Below are positions 30,526-47,073 of a DNA stretch of 64,000 nucleotides, piece by piece. Made by a program: the position numbers and the translations under genes. The first letter of the stretch is position 1, and every line of letters begins with the position of its first letter. The stretch spans positions 1,199,395-1,263,394 of the forward strand of contig NZ_JALHAG010000001.1 of assembly GCF_022819085.1 (NCBI RefSeq), in the 5' to 3' direction. Source of the stretch: Planococcus ruber (GTDB lineage: Bacteria > Bacillota > Bacilli > Bacillales_A > Planococcaceae). The notes under the pieces are model-generated. The model saw only the letters and a list, made by a program, of their open reading frames with translations, had not been told where the DNA came from and did no database searches.

Positions 30526-30557
30526 CATACAAGCCTATGCGGGTTTGTATGTTTTTT
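30525..30557 (+). terminator. Terminator after ywlE
   Basis: ACATACAAGCC pairs with GGGTTTGTATGT around a short loop and is followed by TTTTTT; it touches the ywlE stop codon. Confidence 0.85.
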
Positions 30558-30689
30558 CATATAATGATGTTAAAATAAAGTGAACCATCGTTGAGGGAAC
30601 TCGTGTGAACGAAAATCTCCCAGCGAAGCAAAAGTAAGTGGAATGCAGTTTGGCGTTTCGCTTTATCCGAAAAGAAAAGAGGGTTTTTA

Positions 30690-31127
30690 ATGAAAATTGC
30701 AATCTCATCAGATCACGGCGGAAATAATCTTCGTAAAGAAATCGTCAACTTATTAAACGAACTTGGCATGGAATATCAAGATTTTGGGCCGCATACAGAT
30801 GACTCGGTCGACTATCCGGATTATGCAACACCGGTTGCGGAAAGAGTCGCCAGCGGAGAATTTGACCGCGGCATCCTTATTTGCGGGACAGGAATTGGCA
30901 TGTCCATTGCCGCTAACAAAGTAAAAGGCATCCGTTGCGCGCTTGTGCATGATGTATTCAGTGCAAAAGCGACAAGAGGGCATAATGATTCAAACGTTCT
31001 GGCAATGGGCGAACGCGTTATCGGCCCCGGACTCGCGCGTGAAATTGCAGAGACGTGGCTGACTGAAGAATTCGAAGGCGGACGCCACCAAAAACGCGTT
31101 CAAAAAATCTCGGATTTGGAAAAATAA
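30690..31127 (+). CDS. rpiB: Ribose-5-phosphate isomerase B
   Basis: RpiB interconverts ribose-5-phosphate and ribulose-5-phosphate. The 145-residue product has SDHGGNNLR at the N-terminus, the catalytic cysteine in ICGTGIGMSIAANK, and GHNDSNVLAMG. ATG at 30690 follows AAAAGAGGG. It pairs functionally with transaldolase at 21192. Confidence 0.95.
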   Translation: MKIAISSDHGGNNLRKEIVNLLNELGMEYQDFGPHTDDSVDYPDYATPVAERVASGEFDRGILICGTGIGMSIAANKVKGIRCALVHDVFSAKATRGHNDSNVLAMGERVIGPGLAREIAETWLTEEFEGGRHQKRVQKISDLEK

Positions 31128-31148
31128 AAAACTGAAGGAGTGGCTGGC

Positions 31149-31733
31149 ATGCAACCCTTATGGCAATTACAGCTTGAAGAAGCTTTAAGTGAATTGGAGC
31201 AGGAAATTCAATTTAAAAATGGCCAAGTATTTGTCGTCGGCTGCTCAACTTCAGAAGTTGTAGGCAAACGGATCGGGACAGCTGGCGGCCTGGATATAGC
31301 CGAAAGTTTGTTTGAACCCTTGCAGAATTTTGCAGACCGCCACCGGATCTTTTTGGCTTTCCAAGGATGCGAGCATATCAATCGGGCGTTGACACTCGAG
31401 CGGGAAGCAGCTGAAAAATACGGCTGGGAGCCTGTGTCAGTCGTGCCGGTGCCAAAAGCGGGGGGTTCGATGAGCGCATTCGCTTATTCAAATTTAAAAG
31501 ATCCGGTTGTTGTGGAAGAAGTGCAGGCGCATGCCGGAATCGACATCGGACAGACAATGATTGGCATGCATTTAAAAAGAGTAGCCGTTCCTGTGCGAAC
31601 TTCTGTTAAACTAGTAGGAGAAGCGATTGTCTCAGCTGCAACCACTCGGCCGAAATTGATTGGCGGGGAACGCGCTAGGTACGATCGTGAGCTTGTTCAA
31701 CTACAGGAGGGAATAACAGATGGAATTGATTAA
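31149..31733 (+). CDS. ywlG: TIGR01440/UPF0340 family protein YwlG
   Basis: The 194-residue conserved protein of unknown function (DUF436) lies between rpiB and glyA as in Bacillus. It has [18 protein letters not shown] and [13 protein letters not shown] segments. The ATG at 31149 sits 8 bases after AAGGAG, better than the in-frame GTG at 31140. Its 3' end overlaps glyA by 14 bases, implying coupled translation. Confidence 0.88.
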   Translation: MQPLWQLQLEEALSELEQEIQFKNGQVFVVGCSTSEVVGKRIGTAGGLDIAESLFEPLQNFADRHRIFLAFQGCEHINRALTLEREAAEKYGWEPVSVVPVPKAGGSMSAFAYSNLKDPVVVEEVQAHAGIDIGQTMIGMHLKRVAVPVRTSVKLVGEAIVSAATTRPKLIGGERARYDRELVQLQEGITDGID

Positions 31734-32955
31734 GACGCAGGACCAGGCAGTTTATGAAGCAATGCAAGCGGAAAAAGAACGTCAGGAATCGAACATCGAA
31801 CTTATCGCATCTGAAAACTTTGTATCACAAGCAGTGATGGACGCCCAAGGCTCAGTACTTACGAATAAGTATGCTGAAGGTTATCCAAACAAACGCTATT
31901 ACGGCGGCTGCGAATATGTGGATATCGTAGAAAACATTGCTCGTGATCGCCTGAAAGAAATCTTCGGCGCGGACCATGCCAACGTACAGCCGCATTCCGG
32001 ATCACAAGCCAATATGGCCGTTTATACCGCGGTTCTAGAAAAAGGCGACACGATTTTAGGGATGAACTTGAACCATGGCGGACATTTAACGCATGGCAGT
32101 AAAGTGAATTTCAGTGGAATGCAGTACAATTTCGTCGAGTACGGGGTAACAGAAGACAATCAACTGATCGATTATGAAACGGTTCGACAGGCCGCTCTTG
32201 AGCACAAACCGAAAATGATTGTTGCTGGAACAAGTGCTTATTCACGCCAACTGGACTTTGCTAAATTCCGTGAAATCGCGGATGAAGTTGGCGCGTATTT
32301 AATGGTGGATATGGCGCATATTGCGGGACTTGTTGCAGTCGGTGCCCATCCAAACCCGGTTCCGCATGCCCATTTCGTCACATCGACCACACATAAAACT
32401 TTGCGCGGGCCTCGCGGCGGGTTGATTCTTTGCAAAGAGGAATTTGCTAAGAAAATCGATAAAACGATTTTCCCGGGAATTCAAGGCGGGCCGTTAATGC
32501 ACGTCATTGCTGCAAAAGCGGTTGCATTTGGCGAAGCGCAGCAGCCTGAATTTAAAACTTATATCGAACAAGTGGTAAAAAATGCCAATGCACTGGCTGA
32601 AGGATTGAAAGCTGAAGGCGTAGATATCGTCTCTGGCGGAACAGACAACCACTTGATGCTGATTGACCTTCGTTCACTCGGTCTAACCGGAAAAGTGGCG
32701 GAGCACGTATTGGATGAAGTCGGAATCACGACAAATAAAAATACGATTCCATATGATCCGGAAAGCCCGTTTGTCACGTCAGGCATCCGTTTAGGAACGC
32801 CGGCTGTCACTTCACGCGGCTTTAAAGAACCGGAAATGAAAGAAATTGCATCGATTATTGCATCCTTGCTGAAAAATCCTGAGGATGAAAATGCGAAAAA
32901 AGAAGCTGCTGAACGCACTGCAAAGCTCACAGCTAGTTTTCCATTATACAAATAA
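31720..32955 (+). CDS. glyA: Serine hydroxymethyltransferase
   Basis: GlyA converts serine and tetrahydrofolate to glycine and methylene-THF. The 411-residue PLP enzyme has the Schiff-base lysine in [22 protein letters not shown] and [28 protein letters not shown] precedes ATG 31720, inside the end of ywlG. Confidence 0.98.
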   Translation: MELIKTQDQAVYEAMQAEKERQESNIELIASENFVSQAVMDAQGSVLTNKYAEGYPNKRYYGGCEYVDIVENIARDRLKEIFGADHANVQPHSGSQANMAVYTAVLEKGDTILGMNLNHGGHLTHGSKVNFSGMQYNFVEYGVTEDNQLIDYETVRQAALEHKPKMIVAGTSAYSRQLDFAKFREIADEVGAYLMVDMAHIAGLVAVGAHPNPVPHAHFVTSTTHKTLRGPRGGLILCKEEFAKKIDKTIFPGIQGGPLMHVIAAKAVAFGEAQQPEFKTYIEQVVKNANALAEGLKAEGVDIVSGGTDNHLMLIDLRSLGLTGKVAEHVLDEVGITTNKNTIPYDPESPFVTSGIRLGTPAVTSRGFKEPEMKEIASIIASLLKNPEDENAKKEAAERTAKLTASFPLYK

Positions 32956-32958
32956 GGG

Positions 32959-33001
32959 AATACAGCTGCCAAGGAGTAAGTTAGGCAGCTGTATTTTTTC
33001 C
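32959..33001 (+). terminator. Terminator of glyA
   Basis: AATACAGCTGCC (32959-32970) pairs perfectly with 32984-32995 around a 13-base loop and runs into TTTTTT. Confidence 0.93.
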
Positions 33002-33136
33002 TCTTTTTTGAAAAACACTCTCTCTATTTTGGGAGGAAAACGGGGAATTTCGTTAAAAATGTTACTTATTCCTATTTTCTTCAGAAACCTGCCATACATA
33101 GAATACATTAACTAAGGGAAGCTGGGTGAACCGCGT

Positions 33137-35311
33137 ATGCCGACTCACGAAATACATGAAGAGAAAAAAGTGATCATTAATTGGCTGCGGCGTTTGGGAA
33201 TGGAATTCCAGACAGGTTTTATTGTGCTGAATACAGAGTTGGAAAACCATCCGATCATTTATGCCAACCAATCCTTTTTAGAGATGAGCGGCTACGAGGA
33301 AGAGGAAGTTTTGGGGCAGAATGGCAAGTTTATGCATGGCTCGAAAACGGATAAACGGGTCGGACAGAAAATCAGAAACTGCATGGAATCGAAAAAAGCG
33401 GGCATTTTTGAAATCGTTAATTATCGCAAAGACGGGCTGCCTTTCTGGAACGAAATCACGATCCAGCCAATTATCATGCATGAAACGGACTTTACGTTCA
33501 CGATCATGCTGCAGCGGGATATTACCGACCGCAAGCGCGCAGAAGCATTGATCAATTTGCAGCAGCAAATCCATAACGATATGGGAAAAGGCTATCTGTT
33601 GAGCTTTTTGCTTCAAAAAGCATGCGATACAGTGGAATCTTTTTTCAAAGACGATACGAAATGCACGGTGCTTTTTGTCAATGATGCCGGCTACTTTCAA
33701 GTAGGGGCCGGAAAATCGATGCCAAGTGAATTTCATGATAAAGTCGAGCAAATTCAGTCTTCTCCGGTGACGGGTACGTGCGGAGCCGCTTTCCACACCA
33801 ATCAAACAGTCATAGTGGAAGACATGAAGGCGAGTCCGCTGTGGAATGGCCATCAATATCTGGTGGAGGAGCTTCACCTTACTTCCAGCTGGTCGGTGCC
33901 GATCGATGACGCAAATGACAAAGCAATCGGGACATTCGGCATCTATTTCACAGACAAGACATTGCCGACTGAAGAGGACATTGCCTTCGTGGAGCAGATT
34001 GGCTCCATTGTGTCTTTGACGGTAAGGTATTCGCAGCAGCAAGAAGAAATCTTGCGTTTAGCGTATACCGATAAAGAAACCGCTTTGCCGAACCGGAATT
34101 ATTTCATCAATGAGTTAAAAGAATTGCTGGATGAAAAGAAAGAGGGCTTTGTCGCTTTCGTTTCAGCAGATGAATATATTAAAGTAGTCGACCAGTACGG
34201 CCATACTGCAGGAGATGCACTCATCCGGGAAATCGGCAAACGTTTCTTAAGAGCTGGCATGTCTGCAAATCATGTCATCGCACGCTTTTCCGATTCGACC
34301 ATCGCGTTAGTCAACTTGAATCCGTTAGGCGATGTGCCTGCGTATTTAGAAAAGTTATCGCAATGTGTGATCGAACCGACCAATGTGCAAGATATGGAAT
34401 TGTTTTTAACGTTAAAAATGGGCGTCGCACTGATTACGCCGAAACAGCAAGATGAGAAAGAACTGATCCGCTATGCAGACAGCGCGCTGTCAAAAGCAAA
34501 ATTGCGGGCGGGGGAATCCATCTGTTATTTTGAAAATGAACACGATGATTTCATGATGAGGGACTTGCGGATCGCCAATGAATTATCGGCTGCGCTGCGC
34601 CGCGAGGAAATCGATGTCCACCTTCAGCCGAAAGTGGATTTGAAATCAGGAAAAATCATCAGCTTTGAAGCTTTGGCCCGTTGGAATTCTCCGGAGCTTG
34701 GCAGTATTGCACCGGATGTCTTCATTCCGGCAGCGGAAAAGAACGGCAAAATCCGTCTATTGGAACAAGTTGTTTTTAAACGGGTGCTTACCTGGCTGAA
34801 AAAGCGCAAAGAACTGGGGCTTGAATTGCGCCAGGTCGCTGTCAATATCTCAGCTGATCATTTCTTCCACCATTCGTTCATTCCACATTTAGTTGACCGA
34901 ATGGCTGAATACGGCATTGAACACAAATGGATCCAACTTGAAATCACCGAGCGGATCGGCTTCGTGGATATCGAAACCGCCCATCAGGTGTTTAAGAAAT
35001 TAAACCGCTACGGCTTCACAAGCTCTGTGGATGATTTCGGAACGGGCTATTCATCGCTCAGTTATTTGCAGAAGCTGCCGGTCAGTGAAATTAAAATCGA
35101 TCGTTCATTCATTTCCAATATGCATGAACACGGAACGCTTGCGATCGTCAGAACGATCATTCAACTGGCGGAAAACTTGAACATGACTGCTGTCGCAGAA
35201 GGCATCGAAACAGAGCAGCAGCGAAGCATATTAGTTTCGCTCGGCTGCCGGGTAGGGCAGGGCTATTTCTATTACCGTCCGATGTCGCTCGAAGAAGCCA
35301 ACCTTTTATAA
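33137..35311 (+). CDS. LOV-like PAS-GAF-GGDEF(degenerate)-EAL c-di-GMP phosphodiesterase
   Basis: The 724-residue cytoplasmic sensor-effector has four parts. A PAS domain of LOV type (about 20-130) has NYRKDGLPFWN at 95-105 and MLQRDIT. A GAF domain spans about 150-310. A GGDEF domain (about 325-475) has its signature replaced by FSDST, so it should not make c-di-GMP. The EAL domain (about 485-722) keeps EALARW, VNIS, LEITE, DDFGTGYSSL, IKIDRSF, AEGIE and GQGY, so it should hydrolyse c-di-GMP. The LOV photo-cysteine is glycine (GQNGKF, Gly63). Monocistronic, between terminators, not part of the Bacillus gene order. The input signal is unknown. Confidence 0.85.
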   Translation: MPTHEIHEEKKVIINWLRRLGMEFQTGFIVLNTELENHPIIYANQSFLEMSGYEEEEVLGQNGKFMHGSKTDKRVGQKIRNCMESKKAGIFEIVNYRKDGLPFWNEITIQPIIMHETDFTFTIMLQRDITDRKRAEALINLQQQIHNDMGKGYLLSFLLQKACDTVESFFKDDTKCTVLFVNDAGYFQVGAGKSMPSEFHDKVEQIQSSPVTGTCGAAFHTNQTVIVEDMKASPLWNGHQYLVEELHLTSSWSVPIDDANDKAIGTFGIYFTDKTLPTEEDIAFVEQIGSIVSLTVRYSQQQEEILRLAYTDKETALPNRNYFINELKELLDEKKEGFVAFVSADEYIKVVDQYGHTAGDALIREIGKRFLRAGMSANHVIARFSDSTIALVNLNPLGDVPAYLEKLSQCVIEPTNVQDMELFLTLKMGVALITPKQQDEKELIRYADSALSKAKLRAGESICYFENEHDDFMMRDLRIANELSAALRREEIDVHLQPKVDLKSGKIISFEALARWNSPELGSIAPDVFIPAAEKNGKIRLLEQVVFKRVLTWLKKRKELGLELRQVAVNISADHFFHHSFIPHLVDRMAEYGIEHKWIQLEITERIGFVDIETAHQVFKKLNRYGFTSSVDDFGTGYSSLSYLQKLPVSEIKIDRSFISNMHEHGTLAIVRTIIQLAENLNMTAVAEGIETEQQRSILVSLGCRVGQGYFYYRPMSLEEANLL

Positions 35312-35314
35312 ACA

Positions 35315-35345
35315 AACCGGAGTTTTTCGCTTCGGTTTTTTATTT
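35315..35345 (+). terminator. Terminator after the EAL protein gene
   Basis: AACCGGAG pairs with CTTCGGTT (one G-T pair) around a 7-base loop and runs into T-rich sequence. Confidence 0.85.
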
Positions 35346-35376
35346 TGCCGATTTTTGAGCGGCGGATGACAATTAA

Positions 35377-36093
<717 letters not shown>

Positions 36094-36096
<3 letters not shown>

Positions 36097-36140
36097 GAAA
36101 AGCGGAAGCGATTGCTGTAAGCAGAGGCAATCATTTCCTA
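36094..36140. repeat. Left-end fragment of the stop-codon-associated repeat
   Basis: The upp stop codon is the first codon of TAAGAAAAGCGGAAGCG, matching the left end of the repeats at 58750 and 44808. The remaining part of the element is absent or degraded. Confidence 0.5.
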
Positions 36141-36172
36141 ACTCAAATAATATGAAAACGAGGTTGATTAGT

Positions 36173-37291
36173 TTGACGAAAAAGTGGAAAGTAATGACGA
36201 TCTTTGGCACGCGCCCGGAAGCAATCAAAATGGCGCCTCTAGTGCTCGAGCTTCAAAAGCATCCGGAAACAATCGAGCCGATTGTGACGGTAACAGCTCA
36301 GCATAGACAGATGCTCGATCAAGTGCTTGAGACATTTCAGATTACGCCGGATTACGATTTGAATATTATGAAAGACCGCCAATCATTGAGCGACGTCACG
36401 ACGCGTGCTTTGCTTGGCTTAGACGAAGTGATGAAAAAAGCGCAGCCGGACATCGTGTTGGTGCACGGCGATACAACAACAACTTTCGTGGCGAGCTTGG
36501 CAGCGTTCTACAATCAGATTGCCATCGGCCATGTAGAAGCAGGCTTGCGTACGCACAATAAATACTCGCCGTATCCGGAAGAGATGAACCGCCAACTGAC
36601 GGGCGTAATGGCCGATATCCACTTTTCGCCGACTGAAAAATCTGCACAGAATTTGCGCAATGAAAACAAAAAAGAAGAAACCATCTACATTACCGGCAAT
36701 ACAGCAATCGATGCGTTGAAAACGACTGTGCGTGAAACGTATAGCCATCCGATCCTTGAAAAGATCGGCGAAGACCGGATGATCTTGTTGACAGCCCACC
36801 GCCGTGAAAACTTAGGCGAGCCGATGCGCAATATGTTCCGTGCCATCAAACGGTTGATTCAAGAACACGATGACATCCAAGTCGTGTACCCGGTGCATAT
36901 GAATCCGGCAGTTCGTGAAGTGGCAGATGAAATTCTCGGACGCGATTCGCGCATCCATTTGATCGAACCGCTGGAAGTCTTGGATTTCCATAACTTTGCG
37001 GCACGTTCATTCTTTATACTGACAGATTCAGGCGGCGTCCAGGAAGAAGCTCCGTCGCTAGGCAAGCCGGTACTCGTTCTTCGCGATACGACAGAACGCC
37101 CGGAAGGAATCGATGCTGGCACATTGAAACTTGCCGGAACAGAAGAAGAAACGATCTATTCAATGGCAAAAGAATTGTTGACAGATGAAAGCGCCTATAA
37201 AGAAATGTCGCATGCTTCAAACCCTTACGGGGACGGAGAGGCTTCACGCCGGATCGTTGAAGCGCTGCACACTTATTTTTCTGAGAAATAA
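36173..37291 (+). CDS. mnaA: UDP-N-acetylglucosamine 2-epimerase (non-hydrolysing)
   Basis: MnaA interconverts UDP-GlcNAc and UDP-ManNAc for teichoic acid linkage units or capsule. The 372-residue product has FGTRPEAIKMAPLV, HGDTTTTF, EAGLRT and TDSGGVQEEAP. The TTG at 36173 is 9 bases after ACGAGG, and the protein then aligns with the Bacillus N-terminus; the in-frame ATG at 36152 lacks a site. Confidence 0.95.
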   Translation: MTKKWKVMTIFGTRPEAIKMAPLVLELQKHPETIEPIVTVTAQHRQMLDQVLETFQITPDYDLNIMKDRQSLSDVTTRALLGLDEVMKKAQPDIVLVHGDTTTTFVASLAAFYNQIAIGHVEAGLRTHNKYSPYPEEMNRQLTGVMADIHFSPTEKSAQNLRNENKKEETIYITGNTAIDALKTTVRETYSHPILEKIGEDRMILLTAHRRENLGEPMRNMFRAIKRLIQEHDDIQVVYPVHMNPAVREVADEILGRDSRIHLIEPLEVLDFHNFAARSFFILTDSGGVQEEAPSLGKPVLVLRDTTERPEGIDAGTLKLAGTEEETIYSMAKELLTDESAYKEMSHASNPYGDGEASRRIVEALHTYFSEK

Positions 37292-37382
37292 GCGGCGAAA
37301 TGGTTGAGAGGACATGTCGGACACGAATTTGTCAAGAATATGTCGGAGGGTATTTGCTTGTGAAGTTTTTCACTTCTAGGAA

Positions 37383-37411
37383 TTGACATGATTTTACCCC
37401 TATTGTATGCT
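37383..37411 (+). promoter_or_regulatory. Promoter of the ATP synthase operon
   Basis: A consensus TTGACA (37383-37388), 17-base spacer and TATGCT (37406-37411) lie about 120 bases before atpZ. Confidence 0.8.
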
Positions 37412-37528
37412 TACAAAGGGTATGCATGAGAAGGTTTTCTTACATATAGATGTTGTTCCGAAAGCCTGATGCGACTGCTCTTTTATAGGGGTAAAATGTC
37501 AAATCAAACGAAACTCGAGGGGTTTATC

Positions 37529-37750
37529 ATGCGCCCAACAAAAAGTCCCTTACAAGCGATGGCACTTTACAGTGCTATCCTCTCACAACTTGTCGGGTCC
37601 GTGCTCATCGGTACGTTCACAGGTATGTGGCTCGATGAACAATTCGGAACCGCCCCGCTTTTCTTAATCATCTGCTTGCTCACGGGCATGTTTGCCGGTG
37701 TGTGGGCAATGCTGCAGACCGTCCGAAAATTCGAATCAGGAGACAAATGA
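37529..37750 (+). CDS. atpZ: AtpZ-type small membrane protein of the ATP synthase operon
   Basis: The 73-residue protein has two transmembrane helices with LSQLVGSVLIGTFTGMWLDE and FLIICLLTGMFAGVWAM, the AtpZ/AtpI pattern linked to Mg2+/Ca2+ transport and assembly of the c-ring. ATG 37529 follows GAGGGG; ATG 37496 is an alternative start with another weak site. It is followed by atpI after only 3 bases. Confidence 0.82.
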   Translation: MRPTKSPLQAMALYSAILSQLVGSVLIGTFTGMWLDEQFGTAPLFLIICLLTGMFAGVWAMLQTVRKFESGDK

Positions 37751-37753
37751 AAA

Positions 37754-38125
37754 ATGGATGGACTTAGGGAGATATATACAAGACTAAAAAGAATGATTTA
37801 TTTCATCCTGGCGGCCTTCGTTATTGGTTGGGGGTTTACCCCTTATCAAGAGGTATTCGCCGGTCTGTTGATCGGAACTTTGTTCGGCATTTATAATATG
37901 TGGATTCTGGTTCGCCGGATGGAAAAATTCGACCGGGCGGTGGCAGAAGGCTCGAAGGTTCGTTCGCTTGGAACGGCATTACGGTTTGCATCAGGTGTAG
38001 CTGCTGTAGCGATGGCATTATTGTTCGCTGAGCATATTCACTTGGTCAGTACAGTAATCGGGTTGATGATCCCTTATGTTCTGCTGTTGGCAGAACGGAT
38101 TGTTTATCATGTGAAACACCATTAA
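37754..38125 (+). CDS. atpI: ATP synthase subunit I
   Basis: The 123-residue protein has four hydrophobic segments and the AtpI pattern near EVFAGLLIGTLFGIYNMW. AtpI helps assemble the c-subunit ring and is not part of the final enzyme. It lies directly before atpB. Confidence 0.88.
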   Translation: MDGLREIYTRLKRMIYFILAAFVIGWGFTPYQEVFAGLLIGTLFGIYNMWILVRRMEKFDRAVAEGSKVRSLGTALRFASGVAAVAMALLFAEHIHLVSTVIGLMIPYVLLLAERIVYHVKHH

Positions 38126-38863
<738 letters not shown>

Positions 38864-38906
38864 GTATAAACTGTTCAAATTGAGCAGAAAAAAACAACTA
38901 TCCTGA

Positions 38907-39146
<240 letters not shown>

Positions 39147-39170
39147 TAGTAGCTTTTCATACATTATGCT

Positions 39171-39207
39171 AAATGGCGGGAATGCTTCGGCAGGTTTTTC
39201 GCCATTT
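39171..39207 (+). repeat. Intercistronic hairpin between atpE and atpF
   Basis: AAATGGCG (39171-39178) pairs with CGCCATTT (39200-39207) within the 162-base atpE-atpF gap. Only a modest T content follows. It may stabilise atpE mRNA, which is needed in excess over other subunits, or attenuate downstream expression. Confidence 0.55.
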
Positions 39208-39284
39208 ATGTTTGTATGGCCCATTTCAAATTTGAATAAACATCTTATATTAAAGATCTTATAATAGAAGAAACTGAATTTTAG

Positions 39285-41894
<2,610 letters not shown>

Positions 41895-41905
41895 GAGAAG
41901 CTTCA

Positions 41906-41937
41906 CATTCAGCAGCTTCATAAGTTGCTGCTGAATG
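41906..41937 (+). repeat. Intercistronic hairpin between atpA and atpG
   Basis: CATTCAGCAGC (41906-41916) and GCTGCTGAATG (41927-41937) form a perfect 11-bp stem around 10 bases. No T-run follows, so it is probably an mRNA processing or stability element rather than a terminator. Confidence 0.65.
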
Positions 41938-41985
41938 GAAGTGCCTTAAACAAACTTTCGTTCGGACTAGAAGAAAAAATAATAA

Positions 41986-42858
<873 letters not shown>

Positions 42859-42881
42859 AACAGAAAAGCTGGTGCGCCTAG

Positions 42882-44807
<1,926 letters not shown>

Positions 44808-44810
<3 letters not shown>

Positions 44811-44858
44811 TAGGAAAAGCGAAAACGGCTGAGGAATTGGCCGTTGGAGTTCAGACAT
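44808..44858. repeat. Internally deleted stop-codon-associated repeat
   Basis: Starting at the atpC stop, TAATAGGAAAAGCGAAAACG is followed almost at once by the right end GGCCGTTGGAGTTCAGACA. The ~80-base middle found in the copies at 58750 is missing. Confidence 0.7.
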
Positions 44859-44883
44859 TAAATGAAAAGAGTAGAATGTTATG

Positions 44884-44920
44884 AGCGGGCAGAAGGGAAA
44901 TTGACTTTTGCCCGCTTTTT
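44884..44920 (+). terminator. Terminator of the ATP synthase operon
   Basis: AGCGGGCAGAAG pairs with CTTTTGCCCGCT (one G-T pair) around 9 bases and is followed by a T-run. Confidence 0.88.
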
Positions 44921-44940
44921 AAATAGGAGGGATCAGTTAG

Positions 44941-45174
44941 ATGGAAACCGCCATTGGGCAGCAAGCCCTCATTTCAATTGTCAGCCATATCTTTTTTACG
45001 GGTGTCGCGTTTTACGCATTGCGTGCAGTGATGTTTGAGAAATGGATCCGCAAACAGCATGTGCTGCAAGCGCAGATCCTGTATATTTTCCTCAGTATTG
45101 CCATTGGGACAGCGGTGTCTACTTTCTTTTTGAACATCTCTTCATGGTCAAGACAATTGCCTTATCTATTCTAG
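44941..45174 (+). CDS. ywzB: DUF1146 small membrane protein YwzB
   Basis: The 77-residue protein with two transmembrane helices (ALISIVSHIFFTGVAFYAL and ILYIFLSIAIGTAVSTFFL) matches the YwzB family found between the atp operon and murAA in Bacillus. Function unknown. AATAGGAGGGATCAG precedes the ATG. Confidence 0.85.
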   Translation: METAIGQQALISIVSHIFFTGVAFYALRAVMFEKWIRKQHVLQAQILYIFLSIAIGTAVSTFFLNISSWSRQLPYLF

Positions 45175-45229
45175 GTTTGCTAGTTTGCCATGAGAGCGAT
45201 TTTCGCGCATATGGCAAAACAGCAAACCT
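45173..45229 (+). repeat. Long structured hairpin downstream of ywzB
   Basis: Two 8-bp stems, GGTTTGCT/AGCAAACC and TTTGCCAT/ATGGCAAA, are separated by a small internal loop and capped by GCGA/TCGC. The hairpin overlaps the ywzB stop codon. No clear T-run follows. The remaining bases to 45517 are A/T-rich with several TATAAT-like hexamers and no gene. Confidence 0.6.
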
Positions 45230-45517
45230 TAAAAATTATTTCCCGGGGAATAACGAAATTCATGTTTAGCTCGTAAAAATAAGGGAAATTAGAGTTTGTA
45301 ATCAAATTGTAATATATAATTTTATGGGACGGACATAAGGACTCATTATTATACGAATGTTATACTAACTGGATAATATAACTACTAAAATGAGCGTTAA
45401 GTTACTTGTATAATTAATAAAAAACGGGTATTATGGAAAAGGTTTTGTTTGCAAACTATGACATTGGACTTTAAAGGGTACATATAGATGAATATTTAAC
45501 ATATGGAGGGCATATCA

Positions 45518-46816
45518 GTGGATCAGATTATCGTTAAAGGCGGCCAAAAATTAAAAGGGAAAGTTCGAGTAGAAGGGGCTAAAAATGCAGTTTTGCCAGT
45601 TCTGGCAGGAGCACTACTCGCATCATCCGGAAAAAGCATCATTAAGGAAGTACCTAATCTAGCAGACGTATACACTATTCAAGCAGTGCTTAAAAGTTTA
45701 AATGCGTCGATTGAATACTTCCCTGAAAAGAATGAAATGGTGATTGATTCATCAGAAACATTATCCAGTGAAGCACAATTTGAATATGTGAGAAAGATGC
45801 GTGCTTCAATTTTGGTGATGGGGCCACTCTTAGCGCGTAATGGATTCGCTAGAGTTGCTTTGCCAGGCGGCTGTGCAATCGGCTCTCGTCCAATCGATCA
45901 GCACTTAAAAGGTTTTGAAGCAATGGGTGCCCAAATTACATTTGGAAACGGTTTTGTTGAAGCGAATGTGAACGGAAGACTTCGCGGAGCAAAAATCTAT
46001 TTGGATTTCCCGAGTGTCGGCGCAACTGAAAACATCATGTCGGCAGCTGCTTTAGCTGATGGCGTGACAATCATCGAGAACGCGGCAAAAGAACCGGAAA
46101 TTGTAGATTTAGCAAACTATATCAACGAAATGGGCGGCCGCGTAGTCGGTGCCGGTACAGACACAATGCGCATCGAAGGAGTAGAAGAATTGCACGGAGC
46201 AGTTCATCACATTATTCCAGACCGTGTTGAAGCTGGAACATTCATGGTAGCAGCAGCGATCACGGAAGGCGATGTCATCATCGAAAATGCAGTGCCTGAA
46301 CATATGGCTGCATTGATTTCTAAAATGGGCGAGATGGGTGTCGAGATTAAAGAGGAAGAAGAAGGATTGCGCATCCGTTCAACCCGTCCGCTTCGTTCAA
46401 TTGATATCAAGACAATGCCGCATCCGGGATTCCCGACAGACATGCAGTCTCAAATGATGGCTTTAATGTTGACGGCTACTGGTAATGGGATTTTAACAGA
46501 AACTGTTTTTGAAAACCGCTTCATGCACGTAGAAGAATTCCGCCGCATGAACGCGTCGGTTAAAATTGAAGGACGCTCAGTCATCATGGAAGGCCCTTCA
46601 CAATTGCAAGGAGCCGAAGTTGCAGCAACAGACCTTCGTGCTGCAGCCGCATTGATCCTAGCAGGTTTGGCTGCTGAGGGCATTACGCGCGTTAACCAAT
46701 TGCAGCATTTAGATCGTGGCTACGTGAATTTCCATTCGAAGCTTGCCGCTTTGGGAGCAGATATTGAACGCGTATCTTTAGTTGAAACGGAAGTCAAAGA
46801 GGAACAAACGGTCTAA
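45518..46816 (+). CDS. murAA: UDP-N-acetylglucosamine 1-carboxyvinyltransferase 1
   Basis: The primary MurA. The 432-residue product has [11 protein letters not shown] and [18 protein letters not shown] at the N-terminus and the fosfomycin-target cysteine in [15 protein letters not shown]. The GTG at 45518 is preferred because TGGAGGG lies 7 bases upstream and the protein then matches the Bacillus start; the upstream ATG sits on that ribosome site. In Bacillus, spoIID follows; here mbl does. Confidence 0.95.
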   Translation: MDQIIVKGGQKLKGKVRVEGAKNAVLPVLAGALLASSGKSIIKEVPNLADVYTIQAVLKSLNASIEYFPEKNEMVIDSSETLSSEAQFEYVRKMRASILVMGPLLARNGFARVALPGGCAIGSRPIDQHLKGFEAMGAQITFGNGFVEANVNGRLRGAKIYLDFPSVGATENIMSAAALADGVTIIENAAKEPEIVDLANYINEMGGRVVGAGTDTMRIEGVEELHGAVHHIIPDRVEAGTFMVAAAITEGDVIIENAVPEHMAALISKMGEMGVEIKEEEEGLRIRSTRPLRSIDIKTMPHPGFPTDMQSQMMALMLTATGNGILTETVFENRFMHVEEFRRMNASVKIEGRSVIMEGPSQLQGAEVAATDLRAAAALILAGLAAEGITRVNQLQHLDRGYVNFHSKLAALGADIERVSLVETEVKEEQTV

Positions 46817-46843
46817 TTCTACCATCATTTATTTTTCTTTCAA

Positions 46844-46878
46844 TAACCCGTGAGGCCAATTCGCCTCACGGGTTTTAT
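46844..46878 (+). terminator. Terminator of murAA
   Basis: AACCCGTGAGGC (46844-46855) pairs perfectly with 46862-46873, followed by a short T-run. Confidence 0.88.
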
Positions 46879-47073
46879 TGTGCCCGGTTTTGAAAGCGCG
46901 CAAATCATTATCACAAAATTTTATGGTTGATGAAATATTTTCTGATTCGAATCGGGTCTTTATTCCTTGAAAATTCTTTTTCTTTTCTAATCACACTATG
47001 CTAAAATGTTCATTTAGGAGAGTCTTTTTAGATAACAGAGTAGGTACAGAAAGCTGGAAGGGGAAGCGTAATA

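Noticed and set aside
33278..34042. 254-codon minus-strand open frame opposite the PAS/GAF region
   Set aside because: Antisense to clear PAS and GAF domains, rich in Cys/His/Arg as expected from a shadow frame, with no ribosome site.
45042..45269. 75-codon open frame overlapping the ywzB end
   Set aside because: Out of frame with ywzB, lacks a ribosome site, and runs through the hairpin at 45173-45229.
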